Shown here: positions 36,248 through 46,220 of the stretch, piece by piece
Numbering within the stretch: position 1 is the stretch's first letter
Layout of the letters: every line of letters begins with the position of its first letter
From: Confluentibacter sediminis
GTDB taxonomy: Bacteria > Bacteroidota > Bacteroidia > Flavobacteriales > Flavobacteriaceae
DNA: 64,000 bases
Reading direction: 5' to 3'
NCBI RefSeq assembly: GCF_003258355.1
Contig: NZ_QKPO01000017.1
Span: forward strand, 59,412-123,411
The notes under the pieces: model-generated
The model's database searches: none
What the model saw: only the letters and a program-made list of their open reading frames with translations
Told to the model about the DNA's origin: nothing
Made by a program: the position numbers and the translations under genes

Positions 36248-38761
36248 TTAATCAGCCAACCCTTGCATCATCTCTTCCATACCACCAAAATTCAAAATAA
36301 AAGTTGAGTAATAATGGTCAAATAAATCTTTTAAATATTGCCCTAAATCTACTTCCTCATATAGATTGGTGTTTTCATTCTTTTGGTTAATTTGATAACC
36401 TCTATTTTTGGTAATAGTATATAAAAAGAGCGTATGAAAATATACAGCTGTGTAGTACTTTCTATTAGCTATCTCAATTTGCTCTTGATTGGGATTACTA
36501 TATTTAGATTTGAAATTCTTTAATACGGTACTATCCATATTTATAAAAATACTGTTTAGACTATCTCCTTCCGCCTCTGGAACCATAACGGTTTTAAAAT
36601 CTATATCTAAACCAGTAGCTTCCTCAACATCTTCCCAAGAAACTGCATCTTCACCTTTTTCTTCTTTACTTTCATAGGCAAAAACCATCTTAGGCAACCC
36701 TAAAGGTTCATTATCATCTTCATCCTTTGGGGTTTTTTCTTTTTTCTTTTCGGGTTCTGATATTTTTACCCAAAAAATTTCATCAAAATCACCATTTGGT
36801 GAGGTTAAAGATACTTTTAGTTGGACAGCATCTCCAACTTTTAATTCTCCTTTTGGATTAAGACTAACCCGAATAGTTCCTTTGTTAGGACTACTTTTAT
36901 TCACATTGAATAGGTCTCCCACTTCTTTTGGCTCTCCAGCTCGATTACCTCCATTAGTTTCATTTCCCTTAATTTTTAGAATAGCTATCTTGAGTTCTCC
37001 AGGTTCTTCGGTACGATCAAAATAGTCATTTGCACAGTCCGTGCTAAAACGAATAGTTCTCTCTCCATTCACAGGAATTTTTGCTACCTCTGACTCGGCT
37101 GTAGCTTTTGAATTTACTTTAAACTGGGAAGGAAATCTTTGAGGTAAAAATGGGGTTTCATTTTTTTTTAAATCAGACTTTTTTTTCTCTTTTTTGTGTT
37201 TTGTTTCCTTTTTTAAGTCCAATTTAAAAGTATCACCGAGTAACTTCAGGAGATCTGAATTAAGCGGTAAATTTTTAGTAAAGTTTTTAAGTAGCTGATT
37301 TGTATTTGTTGATGTGTCTACATTAACAGCTTGTCTTCTTAATTTTTGAATTTCACTTAACCTGCCATCTGAAGCACTTAATTTACTAGCTAAATAATGT
37401 CTTAATTGTTGGGTTTCTTCTCCATCCTTTAATCTATCCCTTGAAGCCATAAAGAGTTCTTTTCTAAACTCATATTTCATGTCAGTACAATCCACGTGTA
37501 TGAGAAGATGGTTTTTTAAAAGATTTAGTTTTAAAGCACGGGTAATAAACTCAGCAGTATAATAACCGTGTACTTGTCCATTCATTGAAAACATAACATT
37601 CATGCCATTTTTAAAATACCTCCTTCCAATCTCATCTTTGGTTTTTTTTAAATCGAAATCCTTGACTTTAAGTTTAAAAACATAACAGGAAACTTTCATT
37701 TTTCCAAATAGCTCATCCTCGTATGTTTCTGAAAACGGATCAGAAATATAATCTTCTTCTTCTTTTTCAAGTCTTCTTTTAAGTCCAAATAAATCATTTG
37801 AAAGTACCTTGTTATTTGGATATCTTTCCGAAGTATCTTTAGTTAACATAGGAAGTGCTGGACTAAAAAGAAACTCATTGATACTTTGGTTTAAATCTTG
37901 TGCGAAACCAGAATATCCTTTAGGAAACTGGTAAGAATACATTTTAATAATTGTACCTGTTTTAAAAACTCTATTTTCCAAACCCAAATCAAGACTATCA
38001 ATTTTGAATGATGGAATTTTTCCATCTATCAATAAGTACTCATACCAAGTCTCCTTAGACTGATCATTTTCGGTTTTTGGATGTTCACGAATAAGTGTAA
38101 ATCCAAAATCACCAATATTATCATATCTTTTTGAGGCAATAAGTTGGTATCTTTTTTTTCCACAAAATACAATGGCGCCGCTACCGCCCATATTGTACTT
38201 TCCTTGTACAAAATGAACATTATTTTTGTTTCCACTTAAAAGCGATAAAAAGGTAGCCTCAAAATCCTCTGGATGTTGGCCTTCACCATTGTCGTAAATA
38301 ATTACTGAAGTTGGATACTGTTTATTTCCCTTTCTAGGGCCTTTTCCATCGGCTATGATTTGAATTTCTTCAGATTGGATTTTCCTAAAGTCTCTTAAAT
38401 CCCAATTATTATTTGGATAAAAAAGTTCAATGGCTTCATCCATGGATTTAGGTGCTTTTTCTGATTTGGGGTCTATTCCTAATTCCAGACACTTCTTTGT
38501 TAGGAGGGCATCAATTGAGTTTGTTGTTTTCTCTATTAGAGCAGCAATTGGACTCGATTGTTGATTTTTTACTACGCCATAATTGCTTTTATTATTACCT
38601 AAAGGTTTCCAATTGGAATGGTCAAAAATTATTGGATTTGCTTCAATGACATACTGTAGTTCAATTTCATCTTTTGCTTTAAAAATCTGATCAAATAATT
38701 CCTTTTTGTCTTTTGTTTCAAAAACTTGATTAAATAATGAATTGGTTTTAGTGTCTTTCAT
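36248..38761 (-). CDS. GHKL ATPase, MORC/MutL-like, of the defence island
   Basis: An 837-aa protein with a complete GHKL (Hsp90/MutL/histidine-kinase-type) ATP site: N-box IAALIEKTTNSIDALL (about residues 72-87), G1 motif IIYDNGEGQHPEDF (about 153-166) and G2 GKYNMGGSGAIVFCG (about 188-202). An S5-like part follows to about 480, then a Lys-rich linker, a beta-rich domain and an acidic helical C-terminus. Bacterial MORC-like and MutL-like GHKL ATPases are known in restriction-modification islands, where they are thought to act as DNA clamps. It is convergent with the ssp operon (206-nt gap) and may be an extra subunit or a separate defence gene. No endonuclease motif was seen in it. Confidence 0.78.
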   Translation of the reverse strand: MKDTKTNSLFNQVFETKDKKELFDQIFKAKDEIELQYVIEANPIIFDHSNWKPLGNNKSNYGVVKNQQSSPIAALIEKTTNSIDALLTKKCLELGIDPKSEKAPKSMDEAIELFYPNNNWDLRDFRKIQSEEIQIIADGKGPRKGNKQYPTSVIIYDNGEGQHPEDFEATFLSLLSGNKNNVHFVQGKYNMGGSGAIVFCGKKRYQLIASKRYDNIGDFGFTLIREHPKTENDQSKETWYEYLLIDGKIPSFKIDSLDLGLENRVFKTGTIIKMYSYQFPKGYSGFAQDLNQSINEFLFSPALPMLTKDTSERYPNNKVLSNDLFGLKRRLEKEEEDYISDPFSETYEDELFGKMKVSCYVFKLKVKDFDLKKTKDEIGRRYFKNGMNVMFSMNGQVHGYYTAEFITRALKLNLLKNHLLIHVDCTDMKYEFRKELFMASRDRLKDGEETQQLRHYLASKLSASDGRLSEIQKLRRQAVNVDTSTNTNQLLKNFTKNLPLNSDLLKLLGDTFKLDLKKETKHKKEKKKSDLKKNETPFLPQRFPSQFKVNSKATAESEVAKIPVNGERTIRFSTDCANDYFDRTEEPGELKIAILKIKGNETNGGNRAGEPKEVGDLFNVNKSSPNKGTIRVSLNPKGELKVGDAVQLKVSLTSPNGDFDEIFWVKISEPEKKKEKTPKDEDDNEPLGLPKMVFAYESKEEKGEDAVSWEDVEEATGLDIDFKTVMVPEAEGDSLNSIFINMDSTVLKNFKSKYSNPNQEQIEIANRKYYTAVYFHTLFLYTITKNRGYQINQKNENTNLYEEVDLGQYLKDLFDHYYSTFILNFGGMEEMMQGLAD

Positions 38762-38804
38762 GATTAGTAGTTATAGCATGAAACAAATGTAAGAAAAAGT
38801 TATA

Positions 38805-38931
38805 GTTTAATCTAGGTAAATAACTGTGGATGTTATTGATTTAAAAGAGATTAGTTAAAGTTGGTTTAACTAAATGGGTTTTGGAAAAAAGTTATAAGAG
38901 ATAGTTTAGTTTAATAGAATTTAGATTAAAC
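38805..38931. promoter_or_regulatory. Cluster of inverted repeats between the GHKL gene and XRE gene
   Basis: GTTTAATCTA (38805-38814) is the exact inverse of TAGATTAAAC (38922-38931). Between them is a perfect hairpin-type site TTAGTTAAA-GTTGG-TTTAACTAA (38851-38873) and GTTTAAT/ATTAAAC arms (38909-38915, 38925-38931). The region lies upstream of the GHKL start and downstream of the XRE gene. It is a good operator candidate. The rest of 38762-39180 holds no gene. Confidence 0.55.
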
Positions 38932-39180
38932 AGAATGCCGAGGTTTGCACTATATGCAGCTTTTAAGTTTTTTGTAGAGGTCAATTAGAACAGCGAGAAA
39001 ATAAAATTAAAAGTCTAAAAAAATTTGAAGACGGAGTGTTGCTTAATAAACATGCTTTTTTTTGAAAAATCGATTATATAAATGATACTTAAATACATTA
39101 AAGAAGAATATTTGTACCGTACTTAACTTCAAATTCAAAGATGACATTTGCTAAAAAACATTGGTATCACCAAATTACTA

Positions 39181-39462
39181 TTATTTTCTGAAAGATTCAT
39201 CGTTAAAAAATGTATCCAACGTTATTCCTATCAAATTACAAAAATTTTGAATAGTGTATATAGTAATGCCTCTTCCTTTTATTTTTCCAGTTTTCTTGTC
39301 CCTTTTGACGTGATTTTCCCAACGACTTATATCTTGTTTTTCAATATTATATTTTTTAACAAAATTGATTTGTTCCTTTCCAGTATATTGGATACGTAAA
39401 GCTTTAATTCTGTCAGCAATTTTATTAGCTAAAATAATATTATTATCTGAAAGTCCGGACAT
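39181..39462 (-). CDS. XRE-family regulator of the defence island
   Basis: A 93-aa protein with a Cro/XRE-like helix-turn-helix: INFVKKYNIEKQDISRWENHVKRD around residues 32-55, with the recognition helix near DISRWE, and a final helix IQNFCNLIGITLDTFF. A basic insert (KRDKKTGKIKGRG) between helices is longer than usual. It is transcribed toward the GHKL gene and may control it and the ssp operon, since similar GTTTAAT words occur before both. No partner toxin gene is adjacent. Confidence 0.75.
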   Translation of the reverse strand: MSGLSDNNIILANKIADRIKALRIQYTGKEQINFVKKYNIEKQDISRWENHVKRDKKTGKIKGRGITIYTIQNFCNLIGITLDTFFNDESFRK

Positions 39463-39592
39463 ACTGCAATTTGGTAATAATCACATAAAAAATGGTAAGC
39501 CGTTTGGCAGACTAAATAATTTTTTTTATGTTTGTATTAGTATTAAATTTGCGATTCTTCAAATAAAATATTGAAGCATTCGCTTTGAATCT

Positions 39593-39703
39593 CGTTATCG
39601 AAAACTGGCGTTTAAAATAACCACGAGGTGATAAGTAAGATGCTCACGTCTTCGGCGTGGGCTCACTTATTCGTGGTAAGGCACCGCCAGTGCCCCGATA
39701 ACG
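39593..39703. repeat. Large nested inverted repeat with a UUCG-capped stem
   Basis: Outer arms CGTTATCG (39593-39600) and CGATAACG (39696-39703), then ACTGGCG (39604-39610) with CGCCAGT (39685-39691), then CCACGA (39621-39626) with TCGTGG (39671-39676), then ATAAGT with ACTTAT, closing on a C-TTCG-G loop near 39650. This folds almost end to end as one long hairpin in RNA or single-stranded DNA. It could be a structured RNA, a recombination site or a miniature mobile element end. No gene is convincing between 39463 and 40285; a 131-codon reverse frame overlapping this repeat looks spurious. Confidence 0.6.
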
Positions 39704-40100
39704 TTTAAGCTGAGTTCCACGCCTTTTTTGTTCCATACATTTAGGGTTTTATTCAGCATATTCTTAGCGTTGTTTTTGGTTAGTTTTGAATGGCAAAAGG
39801 TTACGTTTAAGCTAAAAACGGTATGCAACACAGGTTTTGTATGGTAAAACAAAAGGCTTCTTTTCAACATCTTAAGATGTTGGGGCATACCCTGTTTGAT
39901 ATCCTGTTTAGTAAAAAGCCTAAAAACCCGATATAATTGATACTTATTATGGGATGGACGTCTTACACCATTTTCGGATAACACTACTCTTTTTTCTCCC
40001 ATAATACACGATACTCTTTTTTTAAATCCGAACTCCAAAGGTTTTCTATGCCTAAACGCCATGCGTTTGTCATGTTATAAAGTAACCCTTTGAACTAGTT

Positions 40101-40152
40101 GGAAAGACACCGCCAGCATTTGGCTGCAACAAGTAATGGCGGTTGGCTTTCC
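40101..40152. repeat. Hairpin upstream of the second susC
   Basis: Arms around CACCGCCA (40108-40115) and TGGCGGT (40137-40143), extended by GGAAAG (40101-40106) and CTTTCC (40147-40152), form a strong stem. CACCGCCAG is shared with the larger structure ending near 39703, so the two may be related repeats bounding a roughly 560-bp segment. Confidence 0.5.
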
Positions 40153-40285
40153 TTAATGTGACATTAATAACCTAACATGCCTATGGAATAAAACCACAAA
40201 CACAAAAAAACCTCCAACAAACTTTGCACGGTCTAGTAGGAGGCCTTCGATCAAACAACATCGTGTTTAACTCTAATTCAAATTT

Positions 40286-43200
40286 ATGAAAAATAATTAT
40301 AAGACTATTTATGGGAATGGCCTATTCCTTGTTTTTTACAGCATTTGTTTCCCTTATCATGCCCATGTCTTACCCTCGGTTCATTTAAATATAAAAAGCA
40401 TGGTGGTTCCTTCAGTACAGCAGTCTGAAATCCATGGGGTCATCACCGATGCCCAAGGTTTGCCTTTGGCAGGTGTGGCCATCAGCGTAAAAGGGACTCA
40501 AAAAGGCACCGTATCAGATTTTAATGGGTATTATCAACTTTTGGTTGACACCAATGATGTCCTGTTGTTTTCCTTTATGGGGTTTAAAACCCAAGAGGTA
40601 TCTATCCAAAGCCGTACTGAATTGAATATCCAATTGGAAACCGATATCACCGCCTTAAATACGGTTGAGATCAATGCGGGATACTATACCGTAAGTGATA
40701 GGGAACGTACAGGGAATATTTCCCGAATTAGCGCAAAAGAAATTGAAATACAGCCAGTGAATAACCCATTGGCAGCCATGCAAGGGCATATGCCTGGAGT
40801 CTTTATTACCCAAAATACTGGCGTGCCGGGAGGGAGTTTTAATATTCAGGTGCGAGGTAGAAATAGCATTTCTAGTGGAAATGCCCCGCTCTACATTGTG
40901 AATGGCATGCCATTTGGCACAGATGTTTTTTCGAGTATCGGAAATCAAATCGTGAGTGGTGGTAACCCACTCAATGGAATTGACCTAAATGATGTGGAAA
41001 GCATTGAGGTGCTTAAAGATGCCGATGCTACAGCCATTTATGGTTCTAGAGGTGCTAACGGCGTGGTACTTATAACGACCAAAAAAGGCCGTGTTGGGAA
41101 AACCAGTTTAAATATAGATATCCATTCGGGAATTGGAACCGTAGCCAATAAACTGGATTTGCTTAATAGTGAGCAATATATAATGATGCGCGAGGAAGCC
41201 TTTGCAAATGATGGTGTTACGCCTACAACAGGGAACGCTCGTGATTTATTGCTTTGGGATACAAACAGCGAAACGGATTGGCAAAAAAAACTTATTGGGG
41301 GAACGTCAGTCCTTACCAATATGCAGGCAGCCGTTTCAGGAGGCAGTGACCAAACCTCCTTCCGCCTGGGAGGTGGGCTCCGAAATGAAACGACGGTATT
41401 TCCAGGAGATTTTAAATATTTAAAGGCGTCTGGGCATTTGCAATTGGCACATCGTTCTAAAGACAGCCGATTTAGTGTTTCCTTTACGGGAAACTATGTT
41501 TCTGAAGTTAATAATCTTTTCAGTCAGGATTTAACATCATTCATCTTTCTTCCGCCAGTAGCACCTGAGGTTTATAATGATGATGGAAGTTTAAACTGGG
41601 GGCCTGTCGGTGGTTCTTTCAATAATCCTTTTGGTGCTTTAGAAAAGGATTATACTGTTAAAATCAATAATTTGGTAAGTAATGCCTATTTTACCTATGA
41701 ACTTATTCAAGGTCTTACCGCACGGTTGGGTATGGGATATACCACAACCCTAAAAGAGGAGACACAAACAACACCAACAAGTGCCATTAACCCCGCTTCA
41801 TTATCGTATTTAAAACCGGAAGCCTATTTTAACCATAGCAATATACATTCATGGCTGGTAGAGCCCCAAGTGGATTATCAACTGGATATGGGAAAAAGTT
41901 CCCTTAATATACTTATTGGAAGTACCTTTCAAGAGCAAACCGTAAATGGGCAATCGATTTATGCGACCAATTTTTCAAGCGACTTGTTATTGGAAGACGT
42001 GGGGTCTGCGGGAACTACAAGGCCTTCTTCATTGTTCTCTGAATATAAATACCACGCCTTATTTGGTAGGGTGAACCTTTCCTACGATTCCAAGTATGTC
42101 GTAAATATTACGGGTCGTAGAGATGGGTCGTCACGATTTGGTCCAGGCAATCGTTTTGCCAATTTTGGGGCAGTTGGTTTGGCATGGATTTTCTCAAATG
42201 AATCCTTTGTTTTAAAACAGGTTCCATTCTTGAGTTTTGGCAAACTACGTGGAAGTTATGGACTCACGGGCAATGACCAAATTGGGGATTATCGATATTT
42301 GGACTCGTATGCCTCAACAACATATCCCTATCAGAATAATTCAGGATTAGAACCAACCAGACTTTTTAATCCGTTATACGGTTGGGAGACCAATAAAAAA
42401 CTGGAGGCTAATTTGGAACTTGGGTTTTTTAAGGACAAGTTTTGGCTCTCTGCCACATGGTACAGTAACCGCTCATCAAACCAACTCGTTGGATACCCAT
42501 TACCGGCAACCACCGGGTTTACGTCAATTCAAAATAACCTTGCTGCCAAAGTAGAAAATACTGGTGTAGAAGTTGAGTTGCGTACCGTTAATATAAATTC
42601 GGATGGTTTCCATTGGAAAACTACGGCAAATCTAACGATTCCCAAAAATACCTTGCTAGAATACCCGGATTTGGAAAACTCCTCTTATGCCCAAGTATAC
42701 GAGGAAGGAAAATCATTAAGCTTGATACGTACGTACCATGCCTTAGGCGTTCATAGCGAAACCGGTACCTATGAGTTTGAAGACATAGACGGAAATGGTG
42801 CCATAAGTTATCCAAATGATTTGCAATCTCTGGTGGAATTGGATCCTAAATTTTATGGCGGTCTGGGAAATACGCTTTCATATAAAGGGCTAACATTGGA
42901 TGTGTTTTTTCAATTTGTCAAGCAAAAAGGTTACGATCCGCTTTATCAATCGGGGGCTGCTCCCGGGAGAATGTCCAATCAGCTTTCCCAAGTGCTAAAT
43001 AGGTGGCAAAACCCAGGGGATATAACGTCTGTTCAAAGGTTTACGCAAAGCACATCTTCCAATGCCTATATGGCCTTTAACAATAGTTTATACTATGGCG
43101 ATAATCGGTTTACGGATGCTTCTTTCATTCGCCTCAAAACGGTATCCATCAACTATAAGCTACCAAAAGGTATCCTAGGGGCGTTCAGCCCAGAGGTTTA

Positions 43201-43321
43201 TATGCAAGGTCAAAACTTATTGACCCTTACCAAATATAAAGGATTGGATCCTGAAACCAATGGATCCTTGCGATTACCACCATTACGAATGATGACTTTG
43301 GGGGCACGAATAACTTTTTAA
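40286..43321 (+). CDS. SusC/RagA TonB-dependent receptor (no STN domain)
   Basis: A TonB-dependent outer-membrane transporter of 1011 aa. A signal segment is followed by a carboxypeptidase-regulatory-like domain (about residues 48-125, GVITDAQGLPLAGVAISVKGTQKG), the plug with IQVRGRNSISSGNAPLYIVNGMPFG and YGSRGANGVVLITTKKG (about 185-270), and a barrel ending in GARITF. Unlike the first SusC of the window it has no STN domain and no sigma or FecR gene beside it, so it is controlled differently, perhaps by the AraC regulator downstream. It heads a plus-strand susC-susD-thioredoxin operon. A leader of over 100 bases with a small CCTCC/GGAGG stem (40211-40243) precedes it. Confidence 0.93.
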   Translation: MKNNYKTIYGNGLFLVFYSICFPYHAHVLPSVHLNIKSMVVPSVQQSEIHGVITDAQGLPLAGVAISVKGTQKGTVSDFNGYYQLLVDTNDVLLFSFMGFKTQEVSIQSRTELNIQLETDITALNTVEINAGYYTVSDRERTGNISRISAKEIEIQPVNNPLAAMQGHMPGVFITQNTGVPGGSFNIQVRGRNSISSGNAPLYIVNGMPFGTDVFSSIGNQIVSGGNPLNGIDLNDVESIEVLKDADATAIYGSRGANGVVLITTKKGRVGKTSLNIDIHSGIGTVANKLDLLNSEQYIMMREEAFANDGVTPTTGNARDLLLWDTNSETDWQKKLIGGTSVLTNMQAAVSGGSDQTSFRLGGGLRNETTVFPGDFKYLKASGHLQLAHRSKDSRFSVSFTGNYVSEVNNLFSQDLTSFIFLPPVAPEVYNDDGSLNWGPVGGSFNNPFGALEKDYTVKINNLVSNAYFTYELIQGLTARLGMGYTTTLKEETQTTPTSAINPASLSYLKPEAYFNHSNIHSWLVEPQVDYQLDMGKSSLNILIGSTFQEQTVNGQSIYATNFSSDLLLEDVGSAGTTRPSSLFSEYKYHALFGRVNLSYDSKYVVNITGRRDGSSRFGPGNRFANFGAVGLAWIFSNESFVLKQVPFLSFGKLRGSYGLTGNDQIGDYRYLDSYASTTYPYQNNSGLEPTRLFNPLYGWETNKKLEANLELGFFKDKFWLSATWYSNRSSNQLVGYPLPATTGFTSIQNNLAAKVENTGVEVELRTVNINSDGFHWKTTANLTIPKNTLLEYPDLENSSYAQVYEEGKSLSLIRTYHALGVHSETGTYEFEDIDGNGAISYPNDLQSLVELDPKFYGGLGNTLSYKGLTLDVFFQFVKQKGYDPLYQSGAAPGRMSNQLSQVLNRWQNPGDITSVQRFTQSTSSNAYMAFNNSLYYGDNRFTDASFIRLKTVSINYKLPKGILGAFSPEVYMQGQNLLTLTKYKGLDPETNGSLRLPPLRMMTLGARITF

Positions 43322-43333
43322 AATAACGGCATT

Positions 43334-44725
43334 ATGAAAATTTTAAATATAATATATAGAAGAAAGGCGACTTTTTGGGCATACTTCCTTGTTTTTCTGG
43401 TTCTCACACTTTTAATATCCTGTGAGGATTTTGTTGATATTGAGGTTCCCAAAACGGAATTGGTAGGTTCAGCGGTGTTCAATGATGCACAAACGGCGGA
43501 AGCTGCCCTCATTGGCATTTATAGTCAGATGACTGAAAGTTATGGAGGCTTTGCTAATTCCAAAACGACTTTATTGGCAGGTTTGTATGCGGATGAATTT
43601 GAGAATTATAATACCAGTACTTCACAAATTGAATTTTTTGAAAATGCTTTGAATCCAAATAATAACGATGTATTGAATCTTTGGCGCGAACCATATGCTT
43701 ATATATACCAATCAAACAGTATAATTGAAGGTGTAAGGGACGCTCAGGACATTGCCCAAATAAATAAGAATCAATTGATGGGGGAAGCTTATTTCATTCG
43801 TGCTTTCTGCCATTTTTACCTTGTTAATTATTTTGGGGATATCCCTTATATAACAACCAAAAATTATCTTGAGAACGCTATCGCCCCAAGATTGCCAATC
43901 CCTGACATTTATAATCATATTATTGATGATCTTAAAATGGCTATTTCCCTTCTTAACGAATCATACCCCTCCAATGGACATGTACGTCCCAATAAATATG
44001 TAGCAGAAGCTTTACTGGCTAGGGTATTTCTGTATAATAAGGATTGGGTAAATGCAGAAGCCATGGCTACCCGTGTTATTGAGGCTTCCGAATACCAATT
44101 GGAACCTGATGTGGATCGTGTTTTTTTAACGGATTCTAGGGAAGCTATTTGGCAGCTCTATCCTGTGATTAACAATCTTAATACCGTAGAAGGATTTTCA
44201 TTTATTCTTAATGGTGTCCCTAATAATGTTGCACTTAGAAGTGAGAGTCTTGGAGTTTTTGAAGATGGGGATGTAAGAAGAAGTTCATGGATTAATAGTA
44301 TAAATTCTGGATTGGGTGCGTATTATTATCCCTTTAAGTACAAGGTTAAATCCAATAGTACGCGTACCGAATATTATATGGTACTTCGATTGGCAGAACA
44401 ATACCTGATTAGGGCGGAGAGTAGGGCACATTTAGATCATGTGGATGGGGCACTTGAAGATATCAATCGGATACGTAACCGAGCTGGACTGGAAAATGAA
44501 TCAGGAGCATCCACTGAAATGGTATTGGCGGCTGTTTTTAAGGAACGCCAACGGGAATTGTTTGCAGAATGGGGACACCGCTGGTTTGACCTAAAACGTA
44601 CTAATATGGCGGATGAGGCCTTGTCTTTATTAAAAGAAGGCTGGCAGAGCTCGGATACACTTTTCCCGATTCCCCAATCTGAAATACAAAACAATCCCAA
44701 TATGAACCAAAACCCAGGTTATTAA
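43334..44725 (+). CDS. SusD/RagB-family outer-membrane lipoprotein
   Basis: Surface lipoprotein partner of the preceding SusC (12-nt gap). The N-terminus has a hydrophobic stretch ending in LLISC, with Cys30 the lipidation site. SusD blocks: GEAYFIRAFCHFYLVNYFGDIPYI, RPNKYVAEALLARVFLYNKDWVNAE, AVFKERQRELFAEWGHRWFDLKR, and the closing LFPIPQSEIQNNPNMNQNPGY. Length (463 aa) is normal. The gene pair plus a thioredoxin-fold lipoprotein downstream is often seen in Bacteroidota; the ligand is not evident. Confidence 0.93.
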   Translation: MKILNIIYRRKATFWAYFLVFLVLTLLISCEDFVDIEVPKTELVGSAVFNDAQTAEAALIGIYSQMTESYGGFANSKTTLLAGLYADEFENYNTSTSQIEFFENALNPNNNDVLNLWREPYAYIYQSNSIIEGVRDAQDIAQINKNQLMGEAYFIRAFCHFYLVNYFGDIPYITTKNYLENAIAPRLPIPDIYNHIIDDLKMAISLLNESYPSNGHVRPNKYVAEALLARVFLYNKDWVNAEAMATRVIEASEYQLEPDVDRVFLTDSREAIWQLYPVINNLNTVEGFSFILNGVPNNVALRSESLGVFEDGDVRRSSWINSINSGLGAYYYPFKYKVKSNSTRTEYYMVLRLAEQYLIRAESRAHLDHVDGALEDINRIRNRAGLENESGASTEMVLAAVFKERQRELFAEWGHRWFDLKRTNMADEALSLLKEGWQSSDTLFPIPQSEIQNNPNMNQNPGY

Positions 44726-44778
44726 AGATGTTCTTACGTTCAACACCAATTAATTATAATTTAAACATATACCATATC

Positions 44779-46173
44779 ATGAATTGTTTACGATATCTTT
44801 TGTTGCTCTTGGTTGTAGCCTGCAACACAAATCACAAGCCATCCCAATCGCTTGATAAAGAAAATGATAGTAACCTTGTGGAGGTAAAGGGGAATAGGAC
44901 ATTGCCAGAAATAGGCAAACCGATGCCGGATTTTATGCTACATGATATTAAATACTTTAATAAACAAAAGGCTTCACTGAAGGATTTTCGAGGGAAATGG
45001 CTTGTGCTTGATTTTTGGAATCGTTACTGTACAAACTGTATAAAAAGTTTTGATAAAGTCGATAAACTTAGTAAGGCATTTAAAGAGGAAGTCGTGATTA
45101 TGTTGGTGGGTAGAAATGATGGAAAATATTATCAAGGAACAGATAAAATGTATGAGCAAGTACGGAAAAGATTTCAGTTGGATTTGCCATTGGCATATGA
45201 AGCTCGTTTATTTGATGATTTTGGGGTGTCCTCAGTTCCTCATATCATTTGGATTGATCCCAAAGGTGTAGTAAGAGCCATTACAACAAGTGACGATCTA
45301 AATGCTAAGAATCTAAAAGCGTTTTTAGAGGGTGAGACTCCTTATTTTTTTCATAAGGCCAATAGTGAGGAAGAACAAACGAAAAAAGAGGCTTACGATT
45401 TTAGAAAACCACTTCTCGTTGATGGTAATGGGGGCAATGATGGGGATTTTCTTTATAGATCCATTCTAACAGGTGTTAACAAAAAGGTTTACGGCAGTGT
45501 TTACCCAAGCTATTTCCCTCCTTTAGATGGGAATTTGGCAGGGTTTAGTGCTGTTAACATAACACTTCAGAACCTTTATAATGCCGCTTACGGAGATACC
45601 ATTCGTCCAAATCCTGATATTATAGAAAGGCCAAATAATTATGGAAAATGGTGGAGCAGACCGCTACTGGAGGTTAAAGACTCGACGTTTTTTAAACCAG
45701 ATTCTAAAACTGGAAAAGGAATCTATTGTTATGAACTTATTGTTCCCAAAAGTAAAGCTTCCAACACCTTGTACCGCCAAAACATAGTACAACGGGATTT
45801 AAAAAATTACTTTGGCCATGAAGTAACAGTGGAGACCAGGGACATGCCTTATTGGAAAATCGTGGCAACTAAGGAAGCCTTAAAAAGTCTAAAAACCAAA
45901 GGGGAACAAAAAGGTGTTTCCACTGACGGCACAAAAATGACTTTAACCAATCAACCGATGGCAAAGCTTATAAGTATTATGTGGGGCCTATATCAATTGG
46001 GGCCACCATTTATTGATGAAACAGGAATTAAAGGTAATATAGATATAACCTTGGAAGGTGTGCTAACGGATTTTGAGGATTTAAAAAGTACATTACGGGA
46101 TAATGGATTGGAATTGGTCGAAGGGAAAAGAAAAATGAAAGTTATTGTAGTTAGAGATCCTGCTACGAAATAA
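44779..46173 (+). CDS. TlpA-like thioredoxin-fold lipoprotein
   Basis: Periplasmic thiol-redox lipoprotein. I chose the ATG at 44779 because it gives a textbook lipoprotein signal (LLLLVVAC, Cys14); an upstream ATG at 44728 would bury it. The redoxin domain (about residues 45-195) has the active site FWNRYCTNCIKSFDKV, and cis-Pro VSSVPHIIWID follows as expected. The remaining 280 residues include a C-terminal segment (about 375-464) like the DUF3738 part of other Bacteroidota redoxins. Third gene of the susC-susD operon (about 50 nt gap). A convergent MauE-type redox gene and a small Cys-containing exported protein nearby suggest disulfide chemistry is the shared theme. Confidence 0.85.
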   Translation: MNCLRYLLLLLVVACNTNHKPSQSLDKENDSNLVEVKGNRTLPEIGKPMPDFMLHDIKYFNKQKASLKDFRGKWLVLDFWNRYCTNCIKSFDKVDKLSKAFKEEVVIMLVGRNDGKYYQGTDKMYEQVRKRFQLDLPLAYEARLFDDFGVSSVPHIIWIDPKGVVRAITTSDDLNAKNLKAFLEGETPYFFHKANSEEEQTKKEAYDFRKPLLVDGNGGNDGDFLYRSILTGVNKKVYGSVYPSYFPPLDGNLAGFSAVNITLQNLYNAAYGDTIRPNPDIIERPNNYGKWWSRPLLEVKDSTFFKPDSKTGKGIYCYELIVPKSKASNTLYRQNIVQRDLKNYFGHEVTVETRDMPYWKIVATKEALKSLKTKGEQKGVSTDGTKMTLTNQPMAKLISIMWGLYQLGPPFIDETGIKGNIDITLEGVLTDFEDLKSTLRDNGLELVEGKRKMKVIVVRDPATK

Positions 46174-46220
46174 TTTAATGGAAAGCTAGGGATATTTCCC
46201 TAGCTTCCTTTAAATAACCA

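Noticed and set aside
39593..39703. Integron attC site
   Set aside because: Size and folding are suggestive, but the ends do not match RYYYAAC/GTTRRRY, so it is listed only as a structured repeat.
39667..40062. 131-codon reverse frame
   Set aside because: Overlaps the large inverted repeat, composition unlike neighbours and no domain pattern.
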